From Stentor coeruleus (Eukaryota; Ciliophora; Heterotrichea; Heterotrichida; Stentoridae): a DNA stretch of 29,339 bases. Of the stretch, positions 1 to 9,327 are shown piece after piece. Each line of letters opens with the position of its first letter. Position 1 is the first letter of the stretch. The position numbers and the translations under genes were made by a program. The notes under the pieces are model-generated. The model ran no database searches and was not told the DNA's origin. It saw only the letters and a list, made by a program, of their open reading frames with translations. The stretch lies in NCBI GenBank assembly GCA_001970955.1, contig MPUH01000920.1:1-29339 (forward strand), written 5' to 3'.

Positions 1-303
1 TAATAGCCTATTTATTAACTTAATTGAGTATCTGAAGCACTTTCNACCAAAATGCAAACATTCCACAGTTCCTTAAGCTAAAGCCTACTCCGATGATCAA
101 AAAAACACAAAAATTTTACTGAAAAAATGCAAATAATAACATCAACAATTTTATTTAAAAAATCCTTTCATATTTTAATAGCCTATTTATTAACTTAATT
201 GAGTATCTGAAGCACTTTCATTTCTTAAACCTATACACCTTGATTGATTAGGGTTTTCATNCATTTCTTAAACCTATACACCTTGATTGATTAGGGTTTT
301 CAT
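1..303. other. Unmerged contig ends around two single-N joins
   Basis: Single N bases stand at 45 and 261. Bases 219-260 and 262-303 are an exact 42-bp direct repeat on either side of the second N. Bases 1-44 are repeated exactly at 176-219. Such exact overlaps beside one N are what remains when contig ends are joined without being collapsed. The piece 46-175 between the two copies of the 44-bp element may be a misplaced or allelic fragment. The join at 261 creates a false stop in the channel gene that follows. Seen directly in the sequence; the assembly explanation is inference. Confidence 0.85.
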
Positions 304-2332
304 CAAGTGGATGATAATATTTGCTTATATCTTCTCCCATAATAACCCCTTCTTCTTCAAGGCTTTCAAGTTTGAGCATTTCTTGGAAATCAGCTTCAAT
401 TTTATCTCTATAATAATACAATATCAAAAACATTACTATAGAAAATATAAGCATTACAGTTGCTAGGCCGAAATAAATTGTTGATTCGCTAAGATATATT
501 AATGCACATGTAAAAAGCTGGAATATTAATATAGCTACAAGGATTGATGTTGTGACAACTTTAGGGATTTTATGTCCTGTTGTTGTTTTTACAGTACAAT
601 AAAAACATAGAAGATTGTATTTTGCCGTAAAATATCTTGAGATATAAAATGCTATGCCGATTACAAGGATTAGAGGATAAGCTACTGAAAAAGAGAGAAT
701 TATGACTAAAGCTGAAATTGATACACCATATTCATATGCCCAACGAAACTCATAAGCTTCATATGCCATAAGCCTTTCACGATCATTTACTGCTCGGAAT
801 TGTCTGATTTTCACTCTGACTAGTTTCGGAATTTGTAGGAAATCTGAACCGTTTTTCAAGAACGTCAGGTGGATTATGAAAATTGTGAAGAAAAGACCAG
901 AAAAAGCTGCTTGGTTTGCTATGCCGCTTTGCCATTCTTCAAAACCCCCAACAAAAGTGTCGGTTATTATTGAGTATACTTGAAGACCTATAAGTGGGAC
1001 AAGGAATGTATATGTTATCATAACAAGCAAGTATTTAAACATACAAGATACAGTCTCTTCGCTTTTATTACCTAATTGCTCTTTTTGGACTATAGATAAA
1101 ACTGTATGTCTAACTATAGCTGATTGATATAAAAGGAGGATTAATGAGGGAAGTAATTGAGCCATTGCCCCTTCAGATAAACTTCCAATGCCAATAATTT
1201 CAAATATCTCAATCAAAATCTGCAACAAAGTTGCAGGGGTCACAAGGAGGAAAAAAAATATTATAAAAAACGCTAAAAGAACCAAACGAATAACCAACAA
1301 AGACTCTTTATGCTCAGTCACATTTTGCCAATTTACCTCACTTGGTGCAGGAGCTTTATTAATCTTCCAGTTATGACAATTCAAAAACATCCCATTTGGC
1401 CTAAACCCATTAACAATCCTATATGCCGCAAGAGGGTTTTTACATACAACATAAGCATACCCAGCACAAGTGTTTTTTGTTTTCTCAATCTCATCCTTCA
1501 TTTTTTTATTCAACAAACTGATTTTTTCTTGAAAATACACAATCGCATCATGTTCCGCAGCACAAAAATGTTCTTTATAATTTGCCCTTTGTCCTTTATG
1601 TTTCAAATACTCCTGATAATGCAAAAGTTCTTTTTTCGCTTCTTCGATTTCTATATTAATAGCAAAAGCTGATGCTAAATTTGGTACAACATAAACACTA
1701 AGAACATCTTTAGGGAACTGTTCTTCAATTATATCTTTAACATCAACAGCAGCTTCATTAGGTGATATATCTTGAGGAAGTCCTCTTATTTCTAAAGAAT
1801 ATTTATTAATTGTGCAAATAAGCTCAGATGGCATTGAATAAGCTTTAGATACTTCACGTATATATAACAATATAGCAAGTAAAGGTAAAAATGTGAATAA
1901 AACAAAATAAACTAAAACAACTGACATAAGATTTTCTTGATCAATTATATGAGCCATGCTTATAACATTCATAAGCTTATCTACGCTAGCATCTCCATAT
2001 GCATAAACTGGAATAAGTACAGAGCATCCAATAATACACATGATAATCATAAGTTTAGCTAGGACAACATGAAGAGCAAGGTATAGTTTACCTTCAAGGC
2101 CACAATAAAAGCCCATTTCCTCATAAGGAACATTCCAAACACCTCTAAGTAAATTCCAAAGAGGTGTATCAGATTCTGAAAACACTGGGACTTTGATATC
2201 TTTACCTTCCATTTCAAGATACACTGGCTTGTTACGAACCTTACGATAGACTGAAAAGAGGTAGAATTCTATAGAAAAAATCAAAAAGTCAACAGAAAGG
2301 GTTATGAGTAAGGCCCATGTCGAGTCGTCCAT
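257..2332 (-). CDS. OSCA/TMEM63-family (CSC1-like) mechanosensitive cation channel
   Basis: A multi-pass membrane protein of about 690 residues with the layout of the OSCA/TMEM63/CSC1 family, whose members are osmotically or stretch-gated cation channels of the plasma membrane or endomembranes. Seen: N-terminal membrane helices (about 5-28, 85-110, 136-160). A long soluble loop (about 165-340) follows, with the family's RNA-recognition-like pieces: EIRGLP at 181-186, GYAYVVCKNPLAAYRI near 291-306, and SEVNWQNV at 331-338, which corresponds to the usual W.N element just before the pore domain. A dense run of hydrophobic helices continues from about 343 to 650, then an acidic tail. The frame as written stops at 257 only because of the N at 261. 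In the intact neighbouring copy the frame runs nine residues further to a TAA at 190-192. Start is the first ATG, 72 bp from the rhomboid gene. Ion selectivity and gating cannot be read here. Confidence 0.85.
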   Translation of the reverse strand: MDDSTWALLITLSVDFLIFSIEFYLFSVYRKVRNKPVYLEMEGKDIKVPVFSESDTPLWNLLRGVWNVPYEEMGFYCGLEGKLYLALHVVLAKLMIIMCIIGCSVLIPVYAYGDASVDKLMNVISMAHIIDQENLMSVVLVYFVLFTFLPLLAILLYIREVSKAYSMPSELICTINKYSLEIRGLPQDISPNEAAVDVKDIIEEQFPKDVLSVYVVPNLASAFAINIEIEEAKKELLHYQEYLKHKGQRANYKEHFCAAEHDAIVYFQEKISLLNKKMKDEIEKTKNTCAGYAYVVCKNPLAAYRIVNGFRPNGMFLNCHNWKINKAPAPSEVNWQNVTEHKESLLVIRLVLLAFFIIFFFLLVTPATLLQILIEIFEIIGIGSLSEGAMAQLLPSLILLLYQSAIVRHTVLSIVQKEQLGNKSEETVSCMFKYLLVMITYTFLVPLIGLQVYSIITDTFVGGFEEWQSGIANQAAFSGLFFTIFIIHLTFLKNGSDFLQIPKLVRVKIRQFRAVNDRERLMAYEAYEFRWAYEYGVSISALVIILSFSVAYPLILVIGIAFYISRYFTAKYNLLCFYCTVKTTTGHKIPKVVTTSILVAILIFQLFTCALIYLSESTIYFGLATVMLIFSIVMFLILYYYRDKIEADFQEMLKLESLEEEGVIMGEDISKYYHPLDENPNQSRCIGLRNX

Positions 2333-2404
2333 ATTAGATTATAAATGCTTAAAAAACGTATAAATTATTGTAGTATTTTTTTAAAGGTAAAATAATTATC
2401 TAAT

Positions 2405-3283
2405 CTAAACTTCTACTACAGTGTAAAACAAGCTTAGTCCCAAAATAAAGTAAAAGGCTAGGTATCCACCTGCTATAAGATGAGTGATTTTATCTCGTTT
2501 AGTTTCATTTCCTCCAACATATTTGAATAATGCTAATCCAGCACCTATCCCAGTAATTAGTCCGCCAAAATGTCCCCAATTGTCAATATGCTCAGAAGAA
2601 ACCCCAATGAGGATATTAAAAATAAGTAAAACTATAAGCCAAATCAGTGCAAAAACTTTATATGGATTATCCCCAAGACGACTCCAATTCATTATAACCC
2701 AAACTAACATAGCTCCAATTAACCCAAAAAGACTTGTTGAAGCTCCAACAGCTATCCCTGTACTTACTAAACAACTAAATAATATCCCACCAAAACCAGA
2801 AAGCTCATATACTACAATTGTTCGCCATAAACCAACTGTTGGCTCAAGTCTTGATCCAAGAATTAATTGCATTATCATATTAGAAAACAAATGCATTAGG
2901 TCTAAATGCAATATTGTTGGGGTTATCCACCTCCAGATTTCGTATGTTTTCATTTTTTTAGGGTCTTTTGCCCCGAATAATATCAAAGTGTCGAGTTTTG
3001 GTTGTAGAAATTCATCAGTGTTGTAGTCGTAGAAAACTGTTATGAAATACATGATGATGTCGATTAAAGTGATGTAGAAAATAAATGAACGGATTGAGAA
3101 ATAAGGGCAAAAGATGAATTTGAGCATTTGCCAAAAGGTTTCTTTTCTCGCTTCTTCTGGGCTACCTGAGAACCTTGAGGACATGAGGATTGGGTATTCA
3201 CCAGGTTGGACGTTATTTGCAAGCAATCCTTGGTTGTTTCTGTTGCTAGGAAGATCACGAATACTTCTTATGTTCCCTGACAT
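2405..3283 (-). CDS. Rhomboid-family intramembrane serine protease
   Basis: A 292-residue polytopic protein of the rhomboid family, which cleaves transmembrane helices inside the membrane with a Ser-His dyad. Seen: a cytosolic N-terminus of about 60 residues; a first helix (about 65-84); a loop; then the rhomboid core, with HLDLMHLFSNM (H126, H131, N135, the usual helix-2 His/Asn signature). The GxS motif G180-A-S182 is followed by LFGLIGA, and G237-H238-FGG supplies the general-base His. A seventh hydrophobic segment closes the protein (about 270-288). The nucleophile Ser and the His are both present, so it is predicted to be active. The residue after Ser is Thr-Ser instead of the common Gly, which is a mild departure. 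The length and extra C-terminal helix match the eukaryotic secretory-pathway rhomboid layout. The stop is TAG. Substrates are unknown. Confidence 0.9.
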   Translation of the reverse strand: MSGNIRSIRDLPSNRNNQGLLANNVQPGEYPILMSSRFSGSPEEARKETFWQMLKFIFCPYFSIRSFIFYITLIDIIMYFITVFYDYNTDEFLQPKLDTLILFGAKDPKKMKTYEIWRWITPTILHLDLMHLFSNMIMQLILGSRLEPTVGLWRTIVVYELSGFGGILFSCLVSTGIAVGASTSLFGLIGAMLVWVIMNWSRLGDNPYKVFALIWLIVLLIFNILIGVSSEHIDNWGHFGGLITGIGAGLALFKYVGGNETKRDKITHLIAGGYLAFYFILGLSLFYTVVEV

Positions 3284-4049
3284 ATTTTATATATATTTTT
3301 AGATATGGTAAGATTATGAAATTAGGGCTTGAGATTTTTTTTATGTTGTTTGTGAATATAGTTTTTATATTGTTAGATAATGAGTGGGGAAATATGTGTT
3401 TTAAGAGTTTTTGATAATTTTTTTGGTTTATATGTTTAAAAAGTATTTAGTTTTTGTATTGAAGTTTAGTTATTTATTGGGTGTTAGGATAAATTTTAAT
3501 TCTGATAATGATAATAATATTAAAGATACTGAGAGAATAATGCAAATTCGCAGTTTATGAAAACTAAGAAAATATGATTAACGAAAAGCTTATTAAAGAA
3601 ATGATTGAAAAATTTATGCGAGTGTTTGCAAGTATTTTAAAACCCTAGGAATCGTAAAAATAAATTTAAATAAAGTTATAAAATGCTTTTGTGGTAGATA
3701 AAAATATTTCCATGATATAAATCTTTTGATTATCACAAAATGATTGCGAAAAATACTTTTAAATAAAACTAATTAATAAATTCTACATAACCTACGCCAA
3801 CATTACATTCTTAAATAGTCTAAAATTATCAATACTCCTATCAGTACAATTTATAAACGCACCCAACTCTTCCTTTAGTAAAAATAAATTTACGCTTATT
3901 TTCCTAATAATCCTCATCTTCAGACATACACAAACAATACCTACCTCTAATTAAAATCTTAAAAAAACCCATTAATTTTTATAATCCCATATAAAAGAAT
4001 TTAATTTCCTGAAACAAAATAATATATAATATATTAAAGGAATTATATA
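3284..4049. other. Divergent intergenic region
   Basis: This 766-bp spacer lies between a gene that starts leftward and one that starts rightward, so it should hold both promoters. The left part (3300-3500) is G-rich and C-poor on the + strand. The right part (about 3780-4049) is C-containing and nearly G-free. An AAAACCCTA motif lies at 3639-3647. A 24-codon ATG frame (3574-3648, + strand) would give a short amphipathic Lys/Glu/Ile/Phe peptide; it is short enough to be chance. No recognisable RNA gene was seen. Confidence 0.5.
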
Positions 4050-4493
4050 ATGTCAATTACAAAAGACCATCAGAAACTCAATAAGCTAAACAAAGGCACT
4101 CCTGTAAACCCTTTTCCTCAAATAAATAGTAAGAAAAAAAAGCCTCCTTTATTAATAAAACTCCATCAAACAAGAAAAAGTTTTCCTGATTACCCTGAAG
4201 CTTATATGGTTAATGCTAAAACAGATACTTTTAATAACAAAATACATACAAGAGAATCTTTACCTCCAATCAGTCAAATTGATCATATAAGAAAAAGGAA
4301 GTTCAAGTATTTGTCCCCAAAGTTTAAAATGAACCTGAAAAACATAAGACCTTTGTTTGAACAGGATAGAAGAACTAGTCAATTAGTGAATATAAGTATT
4401 GAAAGTTTAAATAATAATGAACAGGAAACAGAAACAGAGGTTGATTTAGTATATAGAATTAAGGTTATAACAAAAAAGTTCCAAAGGTCTTAA
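4050..4493 (+). CDS. Unknown basic, probably disordered protein
   Basis: A 147-residue open frame beginning with ATG after a very AT-rich leader and ending with TAA. I do not recognise it. The product is rich in Lys, Asn, Pro and Gln, with basic clusters (KKKK near 30, RKRKFK near 80) and an acidic Glu/Thr stretch near 130. It shows no signal peptide, membrane helix or clear coiled coil, so a soluble, largely unstructured cytosolic or nuclear protein is likely. The C-rich, G-poor sequence directly upstream matches the flanks of the clearly real genes in this window, which supports it being a gene. Expression data would decide. Confidence 0.55.
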   Translation: MSITKDHQKLNKLNKGTPVNPFPQINSKKKKPPLLIKLHQTRKSFPDYPEAYMVNAKTDTFNNKIHTRESLPPISQIDHIRKRKFKYLSPKFKMNLKNIRPLFEQDRRTSQLVNISIESLNNNEQETETEVDLVYRIKVITKKFQRS

Positions 4494-4775
4494 TAATCAT
4501 TCAGGAAATGCTATTAAATTTTAAGCTTATGTATTGTTATTTGTTTTGTAAAAAATGTTTTCGACTTCTTAAGTTTATATAAAATTAAATACAAGTGTAA
4601 GTATACAAATTTAAAACACATAAATAAAAATATTATTTTTAAGTGTCAAATTGTAATTTTAAAATAAACGGGGGTGATGCTTATGATTACCCTTGCAAGT
4701 ATTCCTTTAAAAACTTAATGAGAATTATTAAAACTTACTATAATTTTTACTCTTTTGGAAAATAATAAATATAAA

Positions 4776-5555
4776 ATGGAAAACAACGATTTAGAAACAC
4801 GCGGGTCTTTATTTCTTATATTTTTCCTAGCTTTTGCCTTTATCAATACATCCAAGCAAGCTTTTTCCCCAAACAGAACAACAGAAAAAACTTTTCTTTA
4901 TTTCATCCCTTATATAATAGGAATTACTGCATGGCTTATACTTTTATTAGGACCAGATTTTGCTATACTCGATTTGATATTTATTCTATATAAAATTCCT
5001 ATAATGTTATCTTATACATATTACTTATTCAAATTGATATGCAAACAACCAATTTATGAATATAGTACTTTACAACATCAAATTATCTTAAGCACATCAA
5101 CAAGGATTTTTGGGTTTAATTATGTATTTAACTCATGTAAAAAAGTTAATAAATTCATAAAAGTACTGATATTTGTTATTATAATAGGGTCATTTACTAG
5201 TTTTTTTAAAGCTGGGGTGTTAGTGAAGAAAGCTTTGAATAAGGAAGAATATGGTGTTTGGGATTGGGATGTTTGGGCGTTAAGTAGATGTGTTGAGGTT
5301 TTTGGTTCAGGATTAGGTTTTTGGGGTTTGATGAGTTTGCATAGTATTGCTGAAAAAACGGAAAAGGATAGGTTTTTAATGCATTTCTTGTGTATTTCAT
5401 TACAGTCAATACACCATATTATATCGTATATAATTTCCCTATGCCAAATAGCGAACTCTAATAAGTTTATAATTTTGTTGTCAAGCATGTTTGGGCTTGT
5501 AGAAAGTATTCTTTTAACTTACTACTCTCTGACGATTTCAACAATAAAACAATAA
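4776..5555 (+). CDS. Multi-pass membrane protein, possibly OST-alpha/TMEM184-like
   Basis: A 259-residue protein with about seven hydrophobic helices. The frame is open upstream to a TTG at 4755, but the first ATG is at 4776 and is the chosen start. Seen: helices at roughly 12-28, 40-60, 65-85, 130-150, 170-195, 205-228 and 230-250. A Trp-rich stretch (VWDWDVWALSR) precedes a helix and then a polar EKTEKDRFLMHFLC segment leading into the next helix. This arrangement resembles the C-terminal half of organic solute transporter alpha/TMEM184 proteins, where an alternating Phe/Leu/Lys segment precedes a Phe-rich helix. The resemblance is weak and rests on pattern only, so the safe call is an unclassified seven-helix membrane protein. 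The stop is TAA. Confidence 0.6.
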   Translation: MENNDLETRGSLFLIFFLAFAFINTSKQAFSPNRTTEKTFLYFIPYIIGITAWLILLLGPDFAILDLIFILYKIPIMLSYTYYLFKLICKQPIYEYSTLQHQIILSTSTRIFGFNYVFNSCKKVNKFIKVLIFVIIIGSFTSFFKAGVLVKKALNKEEYGVWDWDVWALSRCVEVFGSGLGFWGLMSLHSIAEKTEKDRFLMHFLCISLQSIHHIISYIISLCQIANSNKFIILLSSMFGLVESILLTYYSLTISTIKQ

Positions 5556-6738
5556 AACAATAAAACAACTATAATCTCATCATTTATATAATCTATTTAT
5601 TAATCATAAATGCTAAAAATATACTTTTTAAATGTAATTTTTAATAATAGTTATCAATTGATTATCATAATCGTATTTCGGGCTAAAATTTTATAATAAT
5701 TTTACTTTTGCAAATCCTTTTAATAGAAATTATTTAGTATAAACAAAACAATTAAAAAATATGGATTTTATTATCGAATTATATAGCTTTAATGGATACG
5801 TTTATTAAATTATATATAAAAGGAAAAATGAATTATTTGATACAATTACTAATGAAGCTAATATGCAGGAACTTTCTAAACTATTATTTAAAAATCACAG
5901 ACTATTAAAACTTTATTCTTACAGCCCTCAACATTGTTCGAAAAATCTTGTTAACAATTCAATGAATTTGGTTTATTTATAAGCTAAATTGTTCATACTC
6001 TATTTTTATAAGCAAATTTATTTTTGGAGAAGTATATTTAACACCTATTGAAACTGAGATTCCAATTATAAAAGAAAACAAAACAGTGATACAAACATAA
6101 TATAATAATCTTAAAATTATAGCAATTATATAAAAAATTATATATTGCTGAATTATACTAAATAGGAAAAATTGCAAATTTTTCAGTCGAAGAAATAAAA
6201 TTCATTAAAAGTAATCATCAACTAAGTTAGTAATATAGCATATATATAAAAAATAAAGAAAATCTATATGAAAACTACAATTAATAGCTTAACATAAATC
6301 CGTTTATATGCATTCACCCTATAGCAATAAATACTAAAATATAAGCTTCAAATTTTCTAGCTAAATATTCAACATCTCAGCATACAAAAATCATAAAAAC
6401 TAAGCAAAACTAAGCAAAACACAGGACCTCATAATCTTTTCCACTCCCTTTCAAAAAAACCAATTTTTTTTATACATAACCTAAGAATTTCAAATGGGTT
6501 TTAAGCATTAAAGAAATATCAAAGCGAAAAATGGCATATGTTAATAAAATTTTATTATAAAATAACTTTACTATCAATATTACCAGTGTTTGCAGTTAAT
6601 TTTTCTAAGTATAGGCCAAAAATTGTTTGAGTTTTATTACAAATTACATGAAACTTTTTACTGTCCAAAGCTGGAAATTCTTTATAATTTATTCAATACT
6701 GCACACTTATCTAATTAAAATAATAAATATCATCATCA
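5556..6738. other. Long AT-rich intergenic region with a possible decayed frame
   Basis: About 1.2 kb without a convincing gene. One + strand frame beginning with ATG at 5761 runs to a TAA at 5982 with a single in-frame TAA at 5806-5808; its second part reads like ordinary protein (Leu/Asn/Lys/Ser-rich) but matches nothing I know. It could be a decayed gene or chance. A 66-codon leftward frame at 5977-6177 encodes an all-hydrophobic peptide typical of AT-rich noise. The part nearest the next gene (6300-6480) is C-rich and G-poor, like other gene-proximal flanks. A 10-bp direct repeat (actaagcaaa) stands at about 6399-6420. Confidence 0.4.
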
Positions 6739-7893
6739 ATGTCCAAAGTCAAGAAAGTTATTGCCAAAAAGCTGACTGATAATAAAGTTATCAGTCACTA
6801 TTCATCATTTTCTCTTTTAAATCCACAACAATCATTAGGAAATTTGGGTCAGCTTCCCGAAAGGTCTGATAATTACTCAGAATCTCCATATGCCCAGAAG
6901 CTAACTAAAGTTCGATCAACTTCTATTATCAAAGATGTATCATTGTGTCAGCAATCAGGAATGGTATCACCACCTTTAAACCCAAAGTTTGCTATGAATT
7001 TAAAATCTAAGATAAACTTGAGTAATTCATTTGTTTCAAAAATAAAAGAAACAAACGAAACTAATGCAAAGACTAAGAAAAAAACAATTGTCGCACCGCC
7101 ACGAAAAAGTATTGAAAGTGACACTTATCTTATAGAATTAAAACTAGATGAAATAGTCATAAAGCATAAAGAAAACGGAATATCAAGCGAATTATTTGAT
7201 AAATATCGTGAAGTGTTTGAAGAAATAATCTTCAAAGATAAAATCTATGGATCCTTAATAAGTAAAATAAAATTCGCTTATGAGGATTGGATTAAATCAA
7301 AATCTGGTAATTGCTCAGAGATTTCTCAATTAAAGTCAGAGATTGTTGAGTTTAGTAAAAAACTTACAGAAGAAATTGAGGAAAACAAGAGACTTCATCG
7401 CAAAGTCCAGAAATTTTCCAAAGAAAATGTGGATCTTGGTAGGGCTTTAGAAGAAAAGGAAAACAATTTTCGGACCCTGCAAGAATACCTTCTGAAAATA
7501 ACGAATATAACAATAGATGATATTCCACAAGACAAAGCTTCATGGAAAGTACTGGTAGCAGAAAATCGAAGTTATTCTGAACTCTGTGGTAAACTAAAAA
7601 AGAAAATCAAAAGCATGAAAGCTCAAGAAAAAAAACTCATGACTTTATTTTGGATGCTTAAGCAAAAAGGATACCCTGTTGAAGAGATTTATGAGAGTTT
7701 AGGTTCGAAAAAAGGTAAGCAAAATAACGCATTATCTATGAGCGATATTTCAGATGAACCTATAAATACAGAACCAGCTAAGAATAAATCTAGACCTGGG
7801 ATTGTTCCTGTATTAAACATGGAAAAAGTAGAACCTAATTCCTTTTCAGATGACAGGAATTCTGACTCAGGGGATATCGATACTTCATATTAG
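6739..7893 (+). CDS. Coiled-coil protein with TSNAXIP1-like N-terminal domain
   Basis: A 384-residue protein. The first 120 residues are Ser/Lys/Asn-rich and likely disordered. Residues about 128-190 form a helical segment with the pattern ...LFDKYREVFEEII...Y..LISKIKFAYEDW. This resembles the domain at the start of translin-associated factor X-interacting protein 1 (TSNAXIP1), a family found in ciliated organisms: a helix bearing a YR.VF core, then IK..YE. A coiled coil follows (about 195-300), then a globular-looking piece ending KQKGYPVEEIYESLG. The tail carries SRPGIVPVLNM near 350, a short Arg-Pro-x-x-Val-Pro-x-Leu pattern that I associate with these ciliate proteins. A ciliary or basal-body role is plausible but inferred. 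The start is the first ATG; the stop is TAG. Confidence 0.75.
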   Translation: MSKVKKVIAKKLTDNKVISHYSSFSLLNPQQSLGNLGQLPERSDNYSESPYAQKLTKVRSTSIIKDVSLCQQSGMVSPPLNPKFAMNLKSKINLSNSFVSKIKETNETNAKTKKKTIVAPPRKSIESDTYLIELKLDEIVIKHKENGISSELFDKYREVFEEIIFKDKIYGSLISKIKFAYEDWIKSKSGNCSEISQLKSEIVEFSKKLTEEIEENKRLHRKVQKFSKENVDLGRALEEKENNFRTLQEYLLKITNITIDDIPQDKASWKVLVAENRSYSELCGKLKKKIKSMKAQEKKLMTLFWMLKQKGYPVEEIYESLGSKKGKQNNALSMSDISDEPINTEPAKNKSRPGIVPVLNMEKVEPNSFSDDRNSDSGDIDTSY

Positions 7894-7985
7894 TAATTAA
7901 TATAAAATATATAATGAGGAGGATTGTAGAAGTGCTTTTATTAGAAAATTTTATAAAACCTTTAGAATTTTATATTAAAAGTAAT

Positions 7986-8222
7986 ATGGGTTGCTGTCAA
8001 ACCTCAATGCTCGGTGCGGATTTCCAATCTTTTCCTATTGGAAGTATTGCTATAAATAAAGATTGTGCAGGAAGTAATAAAAACACTTTAGTGATAATGG
8101 ATTCTCATTCTAGTGATCATTCTAGTCCTCCACCGATTATTACCCCGTATTTCGGCAAAAATTTTAGTTTCGATGAACCAGATAAGCATCATCATGACTT
8201 TAAAGCTTTAGACATTAGTTAG
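7986..8222 (+). CDS. Small dually lipidated protein (MGCC N-terminus)
   Basis: A 78-residue protein beginning Met-Gly-Cys-Cys-Gln-Thr-Ser. Gly2 with Thr at position 6 fits the N-myristoylation rule, and Cys3/Cys4 are typical palmitoylation sites, so the product is predicted to be anchored on the cytosolic face of a membrane. The same frame is open 24 codons further upstream to an ATG at 7914. That start would bury the MGCC signal and would put the start codon only 20 bp from the previous stop, so 7986 is preferred. The rest is Ser/Asp/His/Pro-rich (SHSSDHSSPPP near 40-50; DKHHHD near 66-71) and probably unstructured. No family recognised. It lies tail-to-tail with the arrestin-like gene. The stop is TAG. 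Confidence 0.6.
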   Translation: MGCCQTSMLGADFQSFPIGSIAINKDCAGSNKNTLVIMDSHSSDHSSPPPIITPYFGKNFSFDEPDKHHHDFKALDIS

Positions 8223-8364
8223 TTTATAATAAACTGCAAAATAACCTAAATAATCCATGATTGGAAACTCTAAATCTTAAAACCCACATTCTTCTTTTTG
8301 ATAAATTTTCTTATATAAATTATACACAAATAACTAATTTTCATACCAGTCTATCTCATCTAAA

Positions 8365-9327
8365 TTAACTTCTGGGAAACTCTTCTCCTGCGTCAAAACT
8401 GCTCTTTAATATGATATTTATTATCGGGAATTCTTTTGAGTTTTCGAAAGTACTACTGAACTTAGGGGTTTTAACATCAATTGGGTTAACATGAAAAGGT
8501 AATTCTCCTCTAATTTCCCAAACTTTACAACAAAAACTAGCCCTGACAATTCCTTCAAATATAAACTCGCTACTAATCAATTTGCTATCATTAGTCCCAT
8601 GATTATCCCCAAATTTCCCAAGCATTTCACTGTGTAATTCTATCTGAGTTTCATTATTCGAACTTCTTGTTTCACTTATGACAAATGAATTTTTATATAT
8701 AAAACCATTAGGAAGTTGTATAGTAACAATATATACAGTCCTAAGGATAATTTCTAATATTCTAAAACTTCCAGGCCAATCAAGGCATCTAAGTTTAAAT
8801 TCTGCGATATTTTTATAACAATTTTCAGATGAAAGTCGTTCAAGTTCCATGACAAAATCCCAAGATAAACAACTTGATATAGTTTGGGCAAATGTTAAAA
8901 TTGGAGTTTTACACCTACCACTAGGCATTCGGTATACTGTTAGAAATTTATAATCAGTTGCCACAATATTCTCCCCTTGTAATAATAAAGTTTGGATTTT
9001 ATATACCACAATAGCATCTATAAGTGATCCATCTTGATCTTCTTTTGAGAAATGAAATGTTGCTGGAATTGATGAAGGCAATTTGTAGCTAAAAGGAAAT
9101 ACAGCTTTAGAACGTTCTTGGATTTCGATGATTTTTTCAACGTGTTTAAAAAGTTGAACTTTTTTTGTTTCCCTGTGGTTGTTTAAACTTCTTACTTGGA
9201 CCTTTTCTTTACCTGATAGTTTTAGGATAAGTAAACATGGGTTACAGTTTGCGCATATTTCTCCAGTAACTTTAGATCCTGCACATATTTTTAGAGTGTC
9301 CAAGTAAACTAGAACTGTGTTTTCCAT
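8365..9327 (-). CDS. Arrestin-fold domain protein
   Basis: A 320-residue protein with the two-lobed pattern of alpha-arrestin/arrestin-domain proteins, cytosolic adaptors that bind membrane receptors and connect them to trafficking machinery. Seen: an N-terminal strand VLVYLDTLKICAGSKVTGEI (residues 5-24), the usual Y.D...y.aGe.v.G opening of the arrestin N domain. It is followed by LLILKLSGKEKVQVR and the SKAVFPFSYKLPSSIPATF segment (arrestin: fpF.f.LP...P.SF). The second half has further beta-rich stretches, including RASFCCKVWEI. There is no PPxY tail and no long C-terminal extension, so ubiquitin-ligase recruitment of the ARRDC type is not evident. Start is the first ATG; the stop is TAA. 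Confidence 0.8.
   Translation of the reverse strand: MENTVLVYLDTLKICAGSKVTGEICANCNPCLLILKLSGKEKVQVRSLNNHRETKKVQLFKHVEKIIEIQERSKAVFPFSYKLPSSIPATFHFSKEDQDGSLIDAIVVYKIQTLLLQGENIVATDYKFLTVYRMPSGRCKTPILTFAQTISSCLSWDFVMELERLSSENCYKNIAEFKLRCLDWPGSFRILEIILRTVYIVTIQLPNGFIYKNSFVISETRSSNNETQIELHSEMLGKFGDNHGTNDSKLISSEFIFEGIVRASFCCKVWEIRGELPFHVNPIDVKTPKFSSTFENSKEFPIINIILKSSFDAGEEFPRS

Noticed and set aside
5977..6177. 66-codon minus-strand hydrophobic frame
   Set aside because: Phe/Ile/Tyr-only composition expected from AT-rich noise, with no supporting flank pattern.
7914..7985. Longer N-terminus of the MGCC protein
   Set aside because: It would place the start codon 20 bp after the previous stop and hide a near-perfect lipidation signal.
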